Source: Paraburkholderia sp. Ac-20340
GTDB taxonomy: Bacteria; Pseudomonadota; Gammaproteobacteria; Burkholderiales; Burkholderiaceae
Reading direction: 5' to 3'
Length of the DNA: 64,000 bases
Assembly: GCF_017104965.1 (NCBI RefSeq)
Contig: NZ_JAAGPR010000022.1
Span: 1 to 64,000, forward strand
Positions 10,680 to 19,190 of the stretch are shown here, one piece after another. Numbering within the stretch: position 1 is the first letter of the stretch; each line of letters starts with the position of its first letter. The position numbers and the translations under genes were made by a program. Under the pieces are notes generated by a model. The model was not told the DNA's origin and did no database searches. It was given only the letters and a program-made list of their open reading frames with translations.

Positions 10680-11069
10680 TCATGCAGGTACAGGCACTGG
10701 CACCGCACTGCGATAGTGATCGTACACGCGCTGCCGCTCTTCGCTCGCCAATGCGCGCTTTTCCGTGAGCTTGAGCATGCGATGACGATCCGCGCCAAGC
10801 GTGGCGTAATAGCGATCGCTGTGCAGGCGTCTGAAACGCGTATAAAAGTCGGGGCCGGGCAAGCCCGAATCGGTGGCGAGCAAAGAAGCGTAATCGGCTA
10901 CCTGAGGCTCGCACAATGCCGCAGCCGCGGCTTCCAGCATTTCGTAGCGCTCGCGTAGCGGCACAGTTTGCCCAAACAGCGCGTGGAACGCGCCATACGG
11001 CACCAGACCGCGCCGGCTTGCGGCGCGACGCAGCAACCGTTCAACCTTGTCGTCGAGTTCCTTGTTCAT
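10680..11069 (-). CDS. Conserved hypothetical protein, 129 residues
   Basis: The protein is soluble, charged and mostly helical (ELDDKVERLLRRAASRRGLVPYG, then YEMLEAAAAAL, FYTRFRRLHSDRYY, RHRMLKLTEKRALASEERQRVYDHY). There is no signal peptide, membrane helix or known motif. G+C-rich third positions and a plausible start suggest a real gene. It is followed by, but not clearly co-transcribed with, the secreted two-repeat protein. I do not recognise the family. Confidence 0.6.
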   Translation of the reverse strand: MNKELDDKVERLLRRAASRRGLVPYGAFHALFGQTVPLRERYEMLEAAAAALCEPQVADYASLLATDSGLPGPDFYTRFRRLHSDRYYATLGADRHRMLKLTEKRALASEERQRVYDHYRSAVPVPVPA

Positions 11070-11719
11070 CTCCGGTGGCCGTCAAGCGGATTGCGCCATT
11101 TGAATGCGCGCTTTCCGTCAGCTTAGAAATAGCCAGTTTGCATTAATTGCATCGACTCAAAGACGTAATTAAGCAATTCCAGCAAACCCATTTAAATCCG
11201 AATGAAATCGGAGATGGAATCCCATTCAATCCCATTCAGAAAAGTCATTCTGCCCAAATTTTCCGATGGGCTCCCGTTATGTGTGCCGAAATTCCCGAAA
11301 TAAAGGATTGCAAACATAAAAGATAGGATGAATCGGGGCTTTATCATACGAATGCGCAACGTTTGCACGCATTGTTGAATGTTTTGGACACGATCATTTT
11401 TTCCGATAGACCAGGAAAAACGCTAAGTCAAGCAGACTATTTTTCCGCCAGCTATACACAATCCATACAAAAACAATTATTAATAACCGCTGCGGGACAA
11501 CCTGGAACCTGTGACCGTCAAGCACACCGGGGACAACCCGCAAACGCTCCACGTGGGCGTTTCGTTTCGCCGTCCGCAATGGCCCCGCACTTTGCAGAAG
11601 CCGTGCAACAACAATGCAGGACCGTAGCAAGCGACAAGACCCGCATGCACTGAGAGGGTTGACTGGAGCGGCGCTTCCGTAAGCCGCATGTCCGGAATCT
11701 TTCGTCGACGAGTGATCAC
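11070..11719. other. AT-richer intergenic region
   Basis: About 650 bp without a convincing gene, clearly richer in A+T than its surroundings, especially 11100-11480. It contains a tandem ATCCCATTCA repeat (11219-11238) and a hairpin AAACGCTCC...GGGCGTTT (11542-11562). It ends at the start of an IS630-derived HTH gene. No inverted terminal repeats were found. Confidence 0.6.
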
Positions 11720-12124
11720 ATGCTTACCCGAACCGAGAATTTGCCGAGCGTCGCGCGCCGAATGGCTGCCGGCCAGATGTTGGTGGATGGCGCCACGGTG
11801 CACGCCGTGGCCGACTCCTTGCACCTGTCTGCCCAGACGGTGCGCCGTTATAAAACCATCGTGGAGGACGGCGGGCTCGCTGCGCTACAGCAGATGAGCG
11901 TGGGCGGCCGTCCATCGGTGCTCGATCAGGCGGCGCTAGGCTGGATCGCGCTCGCTCTGCACGGCTCCGCCCGCGATCATGGCTTTGCCAGCGATGCCTG
12001 GACCAATAGCCGCGTGCGCGAATTGATCGGCCGGCAATTCGGCGTGCACTATTCGCGCGTCTATACCTGGCAGATCGTGTCGAACCTGGGACTGGGCCAT
12101 CGCCTGTCGAAATCGGCGCGCTAA
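11720..12124 (+). CDS. Orphan winged-helix protein derived from an IS630-type transposase
   Basis: The 134-residue protein corresponds to the DNA-binding N-terminal half of IS630-family transposases. A first helix-turn-helix (AVADSLHLSAQTVRRYKTIVEDGGLAAL) is followed by the typical GGRPSVLDQAALGWIALAL linker and a second winged helix (WTNSRVRELIGRQFGVHYSRVYTWQIVSNLGLGHR). The DDE catalytic domain is wholly absent, and the protein ends cleanly after HRLSKSAR rather than at a frameshift. It may be a domesticated transposase acting as a regulator, or a fossil fragment. It lies at the edge of an AT-richer patch and converges with the diguanylate cyclase gene 10 bp away. No flanking repeats were seen. 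Confidence 0.75.
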   Translation: MLTRTENLPSVARRMAAGQMLVDGATVHAVADSLHLSAQTVRRYKTIVEDGGLAALQQMSVGGRPSVLDQAALGWIALALHGSARDHGFASDAWTNSRVRELIGRQFGVHYSRVYTWQIVSNLGLGHRLSKSAR

Positions 12125-12133
12125 AGGCGCGTG

Positions 12134-13816
12134 CTAGCCGATATCCGGCGCGGCGGCCGATCCCGCCTCGCCGGTCTCATCGCCAGTCCATTCTCTTGCG
12201 TGCACCTGGTTGCGCCCCGCCGTCTTCGCTTCGTAGAGCAAAGCGTCGGCCGCAGCGAGTAACTGCGCGCCGCTGCCGCCGCTTCTGCCCACGGGCGGCG
12301 CGCAACTCGCACATCCCACGCTCACGGTGACCCGGCCATAGCGCGAGCCGCTGTGCGCCAGATTGGCCGCCTCCACCCGCCGACGAATCTTTTCGGCGAT
12401 CTTCTGCGCGCCTTCAAGCGGTGTGAGCGGCAGCACGACGGCGAATTCCTCGCCGCCGTAACGCGCGGTCATGTCCGTCGCGCGCCGCGTGCCGGAGGCG
12501 ATGCGTTCGGCGACCAGCGCCAGCACTTCGTCGCCTGCCGCGTGCCCATACGTGTCGTTGAACAGCTTGAAATGATCGATGTCGAGGAACAGCACGGAAA
12601 GCGCGGACTGCCCGCGCGTGGCGCGCTGCCATTCGGCGATCAGGCGCTCGTCCAGCGCGCGCCGGTTCGCCAGACCGGTGAGCGGGTCGGTCAACGCCAG
12701 ACGCTCGAGCGCGGCCTGCGCGAGCACCTTGTCGCGCAACGCGAAGGCCAGAATCCACGACACCGCGACCCACGCGCCGCCGAACACCGTGGTCATGGCC
12801 AGCGCGAGCCAGGACCTGCGCCGCCAGCTCGCGAGGATATCGTCCACGGCAGGCGCAACGCCGACGATGATCGGCGTGCCCTCCGCGCGCGCGTAGGTAT
12901 AGAGGCGCTCCACGCCGTCCGCGTCCGAATGCGCCGTGAAGGTGCCGGAATCGTGCTGTGAAATGATGCGGTAGTTCTGCCAGTTCGCGTAGCTCGTACC
13001 CGCGCCATGCGGCATCATCGGCCTGCTCGCGAGCAGCGTGCCGTCCTGCATGATGATGAACACCCCGCCACGACGTCCCACGTCGATGCGCTCCACAAGC
13101 TGCTGAAAATAATCGAGCCGCACACCAAGCAACGCCACTCCCTCGAACGCGCCATCAGGCGCATCGATACGACGCGACAGCGCGATCGACTGCACGCCCT
13201 TGCGCAAACGCGATAGATAGGGCTTCGAAATAAACAGACCGGCTTGCGGATTGCTTGCCTGCGCAACGAAGAAGTCGCGATCGGCCAATGAAACGTCGCC
13301 GGGCACCGCATCGCTTTGCGACGCCTTCACATGACCCTGCGCATCGAGCACATACGCGCCGCCCAGAAATGACGCCGCCGTTGCGCGATCGAATAGCATG
13401 CGCTGACGCAAGGCATCGGGCAGCCGCCAGGTTTGCGGCTGCTGCGCGCCCGACACCACCGCTTGCAGCGAAAGATCGTAAAGCTCGACATTGCGCGTGA
13501 TATCGGCCGTGACGATCCGCACGATATTCGACGAGTTCTCGATCGCGTGGCGCAGTTCGTCGGCGCGACCGCGATAGAGCGCCGCGTAGGTCAACGCCGC
13601 CATCGCCGTGGCGATCAGCGTGCCGCACCACGCCGCAAAAAACGGATGATTGCCGATCAAACCCGTGACGCTCTTGCCACGCGCAAGCAGCCAGCGGCGC
13701 ACACGCAAGCGGCGGCCCGGCGCGAACACGCTCAAGGCCAGTACATGCCGATGCGAACGGCTGCGGTGCGCATGCGCGGACGGGTCTTGCACAGTTTCAT
13801 CGGCGCGCTCGGCCAC
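12134..13816 (-). CDS. Membrane diguanylate cyclase with Cache-type sensor
   Basis: The 560-residue protein has a cytoplasmic N-terminal tail, a first membrane helix (about 60-80), an extracytoplasmic PDC/dCache-type sensor region (about 85-340, with ADRDFFVAQASNP and LSRRIDAPDG features), a second helix (about 345-365), and a C-terminal GGDEF domain. The active site reads ARYGGEEF, an allowed variant of GG[D/E]EF, so c-di-GMP synthesis from two GTP is expected. An RATD motif five residues upstream is the product-inhibition I-site. Dimer and metal residues look intact (DIDHFKLFND). The ligand sensed is unknown. It is divergent from pitA. Confidence 0.9.
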   Translation of the reverse strand: MAERADETVQDPSAHAHRSRSHRHVLALSVFAPGRRLRVRRWLLARGKSVTGLIGNHPFFAAWCGTLIATAMAALTYAALYRGRADELRHAIENSSNIVRIVTADITRNVELYDLSLQAVVSGAQQPQTWRLPDALRQRMLFDRATAASFLGGAYVLDAQGHVKASQSDAVPGDVSLADRDFFVAQASNPQAGLFISKPYLSRLRKGVQSIALSRRIDAPDGAFEGVALLGVRLDYFQQLVERIDVGRRGGVFIIMQDGTLLASRPMMPHGAGTSYANWQNYRIISQHDSGTFTAHSDADGVERLYTYARAEGTPIIVGVAPAVDDILASWRRRSWLALAMTTVFGGAWVAVSWILAFALRDKVLAQAALERLALTDPLTGLANRRALDERLIAEWQRATRGQSALSVLFLDIDHFKLFNDTYGHAAGDEVLALVAERIASGTRRATDMTARYGGEEFAVVLPLTPLEGAQKIAEKIRRRVEAANLAHSGSRYGRVTVSVGCASCAPPVGRSGGSGAQLLAAADALLYEAKTAGRNQVHAREWTGDETGEAGSAAAPDIG

Positions 13817-14032
13817 GTCCGCAATCCTCCTATGAATAGCCGCCTTTTATGGCCTTTTTTACCGTGAACGTACGCCATCCGGCATGTCTTGCACACCGAT
13901 GTCATCAATCCGTCACGCATGCTCCGCATGATCGGAAGCGTTGCTTTCACCGCCGCTTTCGAAGCGGTTTCGAAGCGGTTTCGACTGACCAATCCCCTCG
14001 TTCTACCCGCCAGATACAGGAGCCTGCTCGTC

Positions 14033-15622
14033 ATGCCGGACCTTTCCCTGTCACCGCAGCCGGGCGCCGCGCCCACGCGTGGCCGTAACGTGAGCCTGCT
14101 CGTTTTCCTGCTCGTGATTGCCGCGGGCGCTGTCTACGTAGGCATGCATCTCGCCGACGATCTTTCCCCCGTGCGCGAAAGCTCCGCGCTGCCGTGGCTG
14201 TTGCTGGGTATCGCCCTGCTGATCGCGCTGGGCTTCGAGTTCGTCAACGGCTTCCACGATACCGCGAATGCCGTCGCGACCGTCATCTACACGCACTCGC
14301 TCTCGCCCAACCTGGCCGTGATCTGGTCGGGCGCCTGGAACTTCCTGGGCGTGCTGACTTCGAGCGGCGCCGTGGCCTTCGGCATCCTGCAGTTGCTGCC
14401 GGTCGAACTGATCCTGCAAGTGGGCAGCAGCGCGGGCTTCGCGATGGTGTTCGCACTGCTGATCGCCGCCATCATCTGGAACCTGGGCACGTGGTATTTC
14501 GGCCTGCCGTCGTCGAGCTCGCATACGCTGATCGGCTCGATCATCGGCGTGGGTTTGATGAACCAGTTGATGCACGGCGCCAACGGCACGAGCGGTGTGG
14601 ACTGGAGCCAGGCGATGGGCGTGGGCAAGTCGCTGCTGTTCTCGCCGATCGTCGGTTTCCTGCTGGCCGCGCTGCTGCTGCTCGTGCTCAAGGCGCTGGT
14701 GAAAGTGCCCGCGCTCTATAGCGAGCCGAAGGGCAACGAGCCGCCGCCGTTCTGGATTCGCGCGCTGCTGATCCTCACCTGCACGGGCGTGTCGTTCGCG
14801 CACGGCTCGAACGACGGCCAGAAAGGCATGGGCCTGATCATGCTGATTTTGATCGGCACGGTGCCCACTGCCTACGCGCTCAACAAGGCCGTGACGCCCG
14901 CCGAAACGCAGACCTTCATCGCCGTCGCGCACGAAGCCGCCAATACGCTCGGCAAGTACGCCAACGGCGTGGCCGCACCCGCCGATGCCCGCGCCGAAGT
15001 CGAACGCTTCGTTGGCTCGCGCACGCTCGCACCGGCCACGGTGCCGGCGCTGGCCGCGCTTTCCAACCAGTTGGGCGAGCAGGTGGGCGGTTATGGCTCG
15101 ATTTCGGCGGTACCGCAGTCGGTCGTCGATAACGTGCGCAACAATATGTACCTCGCCTCCGAAGCGATCCGCCTGATGGACAAGGCGAAGCAGCCCGCGT
15201 TCTCCGCCACGGACGCCAAGGCTATCGACAACTTCAAGGCGCAGACCGATCACGCGACCAAGTTCATCCCGACGTGGGTGAAGGTGGCCGTGGCCATCGC
15301 GCTGGGGCTGGGCACGATGGTGGGCTGGAAGCGCATCGTCGTGACGGTGGGCGAGCGCATCGGCAAGACGCATCTGACCTACGGCCAGGGCGCCAGCGCC
15401 GAACTCGTTGCGATGGCAACGATCGGTGCCGCCGACGTCTACGGCCTGCCGGTTTCCACCACCCACGTGCTGTCCTCGGGCGTGGCGGGCACGATGGCCG
15501 CGAATGGCTCGGGCCTGCAATGGAACACCGTGCGCAGCCTGGTGCTCGCATGGGTGCTCACGCTGCCGGTGTCGATCGTGCTCGCGGGCGCGCTCTACTG
15601 GGTGTTCCGCCACCTGTTCTGA
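14033..15622 (+). CDS. pitA: Inorganic phosphate transporter, Pit family
   Basis: The 529-residue integral membrane protein has the duplicated Pit signature: GFEFVNGFHDTANAVATVIYTHSLSP in the first half and SFAHGSNDGQKGMG in the second, with about ten hydrophobic helices. It is a low-affinity symporter of metal-phosphate with protons. The start chosen is the ATG at 14033, preceded by AGGAG (14018-14022). An in-frame ATG at 13889 would add 48 residues without membrane character or homology. A large soluble loop (about residues 315-415) separates the two repeats. It converges with a polyphosphate kinase 2 gene across a shared terminator, a sensible pairing for phosphate storage. Confidence 0.93.
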   Translation: MPDLSLSPQPGAAPTRGRNVSLLVFLLVIAAGAVYVGMHLADDLSPVRESSALPWLLLGIALLIALGFEFVNGFHDTANAVATVIYTHSLSPNLAVIWSGAWNFLGVLTSSGAVAFGILQLLPVELILQVGSSAGFAMVFALLIAAIIWNLGTWYFGLPSSSSHTLIGSIIGVGLMNQLMHGANGTSGVDWSQAMGVGKSLLFSPIVGFLLAALLLLVLKALVKVPALYSEPKGNEPPPFWIRALLILTCTGVSFAHGSNDGQKGMGLIMLILIGTVPTAYALNKAVTPAETQTFIAVAHEAANTLGKYANGVAAPADARAEVERFVGSRTLAPATVPALAALSNQLGEQVGGYGSISAVPQSVVDNVRNNMYLASEAIRLMDKAKQPAFSATDAKAIDNFKAQTDHATKFIPTWVKVAVAIALGLGTMVGWKRIVVTVGERIGKTHLTYGQGASAELVAMATIGAADVYGLPVSTTHVLSSGVAGTMAANGSGLQWNTVRSLVLAWVLTLPVSIVLAGALYWVFRHLF

Positions 15623-15634
15623 GGTTCGCCCCAT

Positions 15635-15669
15635 AAAAAAGCCGCGCTTCTCACGAAGTGCGGCTTTTT
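15635..15669. terminator. Bidirectional terminator between pitA and ppk2
   Basis: AAAAAAGCCGC, an inner CTTC-TCAC-GAAG stem and GCGGCTTTTT form a symmetrical hairpin with A and T tails, serving both convergent genes. Confidence 0.9.
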
Positions 15670-15690
15670 CTATTGGGTTTCAGACAGCGA

Positions 15691-16653
15691 TCAATAGAGT
15701 TCCGGCACGAACATTTCGGGCGGCACCGGCTGGCGAATGTAATCCGGATGATGCACGCGCCCAGGCAGCGTGACCTGCGGATGCTCGATCTCGTGATACG
15801 ACACCTGGCTGAGCAGATGGCTGATGCAGTTCAGGCGCGCGCGCTTCTTGTCCACGCCCTGCACGACCCACCACGGCGCCTCGGGAATATGCGAGCGCTG
15901 CAGCATTGCTTCCTTGACGTGCGTGTACGCTTCCCAGCGGCGGCGGCTTTCGAGGTCCATCGGCGAAAGTTTCCACTGCTTGAGCGGATCCTCGATACGG
16001 CTCTGGAAGCGGACTTCCTGCTCGTCGTCGGTAATCGAAAACCAGTATTTGACGATCTGGATGCCGCTGCGCACGAGCATCTTTTCGAACTCCGGCACCG
16101 AGCGGAAGAACTCTTCGTACTCGTCGTCGCTACAGAAGTTCATCACGCGCTCGACGCCCGCGCGGTTGTACCAGCTACGGTCGAACAGCACCATTTCGCC
16201 GCCTGCGGGCAGATGCTGGACATAGCGCTGGAAATACCATTGCGTGCGTTCGCGGTTGTTCGGTGCGGGCAGCGCGGCCACGCGGCACATGCGCGGATTC
16301 AGACGCTGCGTGATGCGCTTGATGACGCCGCCCTTGCCCGCCGCATCGCGGCCTTCGAAAATCACCACGAGACGATGCCCGGTGCTGGCGATCCAGTCCT
16401 GCATCTTCACGAGTTCGCCTTGCAGGCGGATCAACTCGCGGAAATAGACGCGGCGCAGCGCGCGCGTTTCTTCGGTGATTTCGAGGCCGCTTTCCTGCAG
16501 GCGGTCGTCGACTTCCATTTCGAGCTCTTCGTCATAGGCGTCGATCAGCTCTTCGTTGAGACGGCGACGACGCTCGCGCTCGGCGTCGGACTGCTGTTGC
16601 GCGTCGAAATCCGCTTGCTGGGCGGCCTCGGCACCGCGCTCCATTTCGTTCAT
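15691..16653 (-). CDS. ppk2: Polyphosphate kinase 2 family protein
   Basis: The 320-residue protein transfers phosphate between polyphosphate and nucleotides. The Walker A-like GRDAAGKGGVIKR, the lid segment PNNRERTQWYFQRYVQHLPAGGEMVLFDRSWYNRAGVE and the conserved KYWFSI and DPLKQWKLSPMD blocks identify a one-domain PPK2. The N-terminus (to about residue 75) is charged and acidic. The ATG at 16653 has a GAGGAG ribosome-binding site. An upstream in-frame start at 16749 would add only an arginine-rich, unconserved stretch. Whether it prefers NDP or NMP (class I, II or III) cannot be told securely. Confidence 0.92.
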   Translation of the reverse strand: MNEMERGAEAAQQADFDAQQQSDAERERRRRLNEELIDAYDEELEMEVDDRLQESGLEITEETRALRRVYFRELIRLQGELVKMQDWIASTGHRLVVIFEGRDAAGKGGVIKRITQRLNPRMCRVAALPAPNNRERTQWYFQRYVQHLPAGGEMVLFDRSWYNRAGVERVMNFCSDDEYEEFFRSVPEFEKMLVRSGIQIVKYWFSITDDEQEVRFQSRIEDPLKQWKLSPMDLESRRRWEAYTHVKEAMLQRSHIPEAPWWVVQGVDKKRARLNCISHLLSQVSYHEIEHPQVTLPGRVHHPDYIRQPVPPEMFVPELY

Positions 16654-16797
16654 GGCGACTCTCCTCTTTCGATGAATGGCAACCCGCGGCGCTCGCGCCT
16701 CGCGTGCATCCCGATATCGGACCTCACGCGCGCGGACGGACACGGCCACGCGCCACTATCGGCGCTACGGGTGTCACACATATTTCAAATGCATCGA

Positions 16798-17196
16798 TCA
16801 CTTGCCATGGATCGCTTGACCGAGCGGCCTGGCGAAGCTCAACTCATGCCCGTCCGGGTCGAGCAGATGAAAATAACGCTCGCCCCAAGGCGCGTCCTGC
16901 GGCGCGAACTCGGGCGTGAGGCCCGCCGCGCAAACCTGCGCATGGAAGACATCGACGTCGCTTACATAGAAAATCGCGCGGCCCCAGCCGTCGACCTTGC
17001 CATGCTGCCCTTCGAGCAGATTCAGATAGCACGCCGCCGCGCCCTGGCCCAATTCGAACGACGCAAATCCGGCGATGGCGGCCCCGGCTTTGTGCGTGAA
17101 ACCCAGCGCCTCGTAAAAGCGCACCGAACGCGCGATGTCGCTCACGGTGAGCGTAATGGCATTCAGCGATTCGATACGCGCGGTGGGCGGGTTCAT
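16798..17196 (-). CDS. VOC (glyoxalase/bleomycin-resistance) family protein
   Basis: The 132-residue protein shows one vicinal-oxygen-chelate fold unit with two beta-alpha-beta-beta-beta modules: SLNAITLTVSDIARSVRFYEALGF at the start and FHLLDPDGHELSFARPL at the end. The final Glu in DGHELSF is a usual metal-binding position, but an N-terminal His/Gln ligand is not obvious because T occupies the usual site in ITLTVSD. Substrate is unknown. It sits downstream of the lutR gene on the same strand and could be weakly co-transcribed, though 140 bp separate them. Confidence 0.82.
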   Translation of the reverse strand: MNPPTARIESLNAITLTVSDIARSVRFYEALGFTHKAGAAIAGFASFELGQGAAACYLNLLEGQHGKVDGWGRAIFYVSDVDVFHAQVCAAGLTPEFAPQDAPWGERYFHLLDPDGHELSFARPLGQAIHGK

Positions 17197-17335
17197 GGCC
17201 GTGGCTCCTTATTGTTTGGGTCGATGCGTTGTGTCGCTGCGACGGATCGATGCGTTCAGCCTGTGCGCCGACTTTAGCAGCCTTTGGCGGCGCCAGGCTT
17301 CAGGTTGGCGTATGGCGGGCCCGCGGCAAATCGGT

Positions 17336-18157
17336 CTAAGCCGCACTGGCCCGGCGCGTGCGCCGTTTTGGGGCGATGGCTGCGCGGGCCTTCGGCGTCG
17401 CGCCCGGCCAGCTATTGCGCTCACTGGTTGGACCAGTTTCGATCAGGCCGCTCTCCTCGCCCACCCGCGCGCGCACGAAATCGATATGCGTCTGCATGGC
17501 CGTGCGCGCCTCTTCCGGGCGCCGCGCGAGAATCGCATCGCATAGCGTGCGGTGTTGCAGAAGCAGCAGACTCGACGCCTCCGCGTTCTGTTCGCGCAGC
17601 CCCGTGCCATTGATTGTGATGTGCTCGCGCAGCACGCCCAGCACGCTCGTATGCAGGTGCAAAAACATCGCGTTGTGCGACGCCTGGGCGATGACTTCGT
17701 GCAGCTTCGCATCGGCATCGGCTTCCGCGCTTTTATCGTCGCTGGCGCGCGTACGCTCCAGTTCGTCCATCAGCGTGCGGATGCGCGCGAGATCGTCGTC
17801 GCTCGCGCGCAGCGCCGCGAAATACGCGGTCGCGCCTTCCAGCACGCGGCGAAATTCGAGGATGTCATCGCGCAGCGCCGGATGATCGGCCACCAGTTGC
17901 CCCCACGGCGAAGCAAAGCCCGTGCGCAACTGATCGGTGACGAAAACGCCCGCCCCGGCACGGCTCGCCACCAGACCGCGGGCGGCGAGCCGCTGGGTCG
18001 CCTCGCGCACCGTATTGCGCGCGACGCCATAGTCCTGCGCGAGCACGCGCTCGGACGGCAGCTTCTCGCCCGCGCGCCACGTCCCGTCGAGCAGCGCGGT
18101 TTCCATCCGGCGCATTACCGTTTCGACGCGCCCGCGCGCGCCAGCCCTGTCCCTCAT
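17336..18157 (-). CDS. lutR: GntR (FadR-type) regulator of the lactate operon
   Basis: The 273-residue protein has an N-terminal winged helix (PSERVLAQDYGVARNTVREATQRLAARGLV, then SRAGAGVFV) and an all-helical FCD effector domain with metal-site histidines (DAKLHEVIAQASHN and HITINGTG). This is the LldR/LutR subfamily, which responds to L-lactate. It is divergent from lutACB, and an ACTGGT-CCA-ACCAGT dyad lies between the two. The ATG at 18157 is preferred, because the upstream start at 18220 would place the coding sequence over the operator. The tail after about residue 240 is basic, low in complexity, and holds a second copy of the operator in its DNA. Confidence 0.88.
   Translation of the reverse strand: MRDRAGARGRVETVMRRMETALLDGTWRAGEKLPSERVLAQDYGVARNTVREATQRLAARGLVASRAGAGVFVTDQLRTGFASPWGQLVADHPALRDDILEFRRVLEGATAYFAALRASDDDLARIRTLMDELERTRASDDKSAEADADAKLHEVIAQASHNAMFLHLHTSVLGVLREHITINGTGLREQNAEASSLLLLQHRTLCDAILARRPEEARTAMQTHIDFVRARVGEESGLIETGPTSERNSWPGATPKARAAIAPKRRTRRASAA
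17423..17437. promoter_or_regulatory. Second LutR-type operator, inside the lutR coding sequence
   Basis: ACTGGT-TGG-ACCAGT has exactly the same arms and 3-bp spacing as the intergenic site at 18210-18226, and fits the FadR-subfamily consensus TGGT-N3-ACCA. It lies in the part of lutR that encodes the GPTSE segment of the unconserved tail, about 788 bp from the first site. Confidence 0.65.
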
Positions 18158-18209
18158 TGCCTGTCCCCGAACCTGTCCTGTGTTTCGAAGGCCGCGTGGC
18201 GTATTTCCC

Positions 18210-18226
18210 AACTGGTCCAACCAGTT
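18210..18226. promoter_or_regulatory. LutR-type operator in the lutR-lutA intergenic region
   Basis: AACTGGT-CCA-ACCAGTT is a perfect dyad with 7-bp arms and a 3-bp spacer. It matches the TGGT-N3-ACCA core known for FadR-subfamily GntR regulators such as LldR. It lies 53 bp from the lutR start and 143 bp before lutA. Confidence 0.8.
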
Positions 18227-18368
18227 TGAAGCCGCTGCCCGAAGCGGGAATTATGCGCCACAAACCCGCCGTCGCCGCGCCCGAGCCAGCCGGACGCCAA
18301 CGAGACGCCAGCACGACGCGCTCCCCGACATCGATTCGTCGAGGAGCGCCCTTCGATACGAGCGAGAC

Positions 18369-19190
18369 ATGAAGCCACGGCAATACCCCACCGGCCCGCG
18401 CCCCACCGACGTCTACCTGTTCGCGACCTGCCTCGTGGACCTGTTCGTGCCCCAGGCAGGCATCGACGCGGTCAAACTGCTTGAGCGCGAAGGCCTCACC
18501 GTCCACTTTCCGCGCGGCCAGAGCTGCTGCGGCCAGCCCGCCTACAGCAGCGGCAACCCGCGCCAGGCGCGCGAAGTCGCCCGTGCGCAACTCGGCCTGT
18601 TCGAGCAGCCGTGGCCCGTGATCGTGCCTTCGGGTTCGTGCGCGGGCATGATGCGGCATCACTGGCCAGCCCTGTTCGATAGCGACGACGCCGGCGACCC
18701 AGCCCGCGATAAAGCCGATGCCGCACGGGCCACCGCCATCGCCGGGCGCGTCTATGAACTGACCGAATTCCTCGTGCGCGTGCTCGACATCGACCTGGGC
18801 CCGCACGGCGCCTACAGCGACGCCGCGCGCGATCAGCCCGAAGAACGCGTGGTCCTGCATACCTCGTGCGGCGCGCGCCGCGAAATGGGCACGCGCGTGC
18901 ATGGCGTCGAAGCCGTCGATGCGCTGCCCGGCGTCACGCGCATCGAGCACGAACGCGAATCCGAATGCTGCGGCTTTGGCGGCACGTTCTCGCTCAAGCA
19001 CCCCGACATCTCCGGCGCGATGGTCGCCGACAAGATCGCCTCGGCCTGCGCGACGGGTTGCAACCGCCTGGTATCCGCCGATTGCGGCTGCCTGCTCAAC
19101 ATCGGCCACGCTGCGCAGCGCAAGGGCTCGCCGCTTGAAGTCGAGCATCTTGCGTCGTTCCTGTGGCGCCGTACTGGCGGAGAAGCATGA
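18369..19190 (+). CDS. lutA: L-lactate utilisation protein LutA (CCG-domain Fe-S subunit)
   Basis: The 273-residue protein has two cysteine-rich CCG domains: ATCLVDLF with GQSCCGQPAYSSG in the first half, and HTSCGARREMGTR with ESECCGFGGTFSLK in the second. These coordinate an unusual iron-sulfur centre, as in heterodisulfide reductase HdrD and glycolate oxidase GlcF. With LutB and LutC it oxidises L-lactate to pyruvate. The start MKPRQYPTGPRP at 18369 is chosen over upstream in-frame ATGs, since homology starts at DVYLFATCLVD. The gene is first in lutACB and its stop overlaps the lutC start by four bases (ATGA). Confidence 0.93.
   Translation: MKPRQYPTGPRPTDVYLFATCLVDLFVPQAGIDAVKLLEREGLTVHFPRGQSCCGQPAYSSGNPRQAREVARAQLGLFEQPWPVIVPSGSCAGMMRHHWPALFDSDDAGDPARDKADAARATAIAGRVYELTEFLVRVLDIDLGPHGAYSDAARDQPEERVVLHTSCGARREMGTRVHGVEAVDALPGVTRIEHERESECCGFGGTFSLKHPDISGAMVADKIASACATGCNRLVSADCGCLLNIGHAAQRKGSPLEVEHLASFLWRRTGGEA

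Noticed and set aside
11363..11653. 96-codon frame in the AT-richer region
   Set aside because: No ribosome-binding site, no recognisable domain, and it crosses a hairpin; composition is not coding-like.
14051..15634. 527-codon minus-strand frame opposite the Pit transporter
   Set aside because: His/Arg/Gln-rich low-complexity translation with no motif; the plus strand encodes an intact Pit protein.
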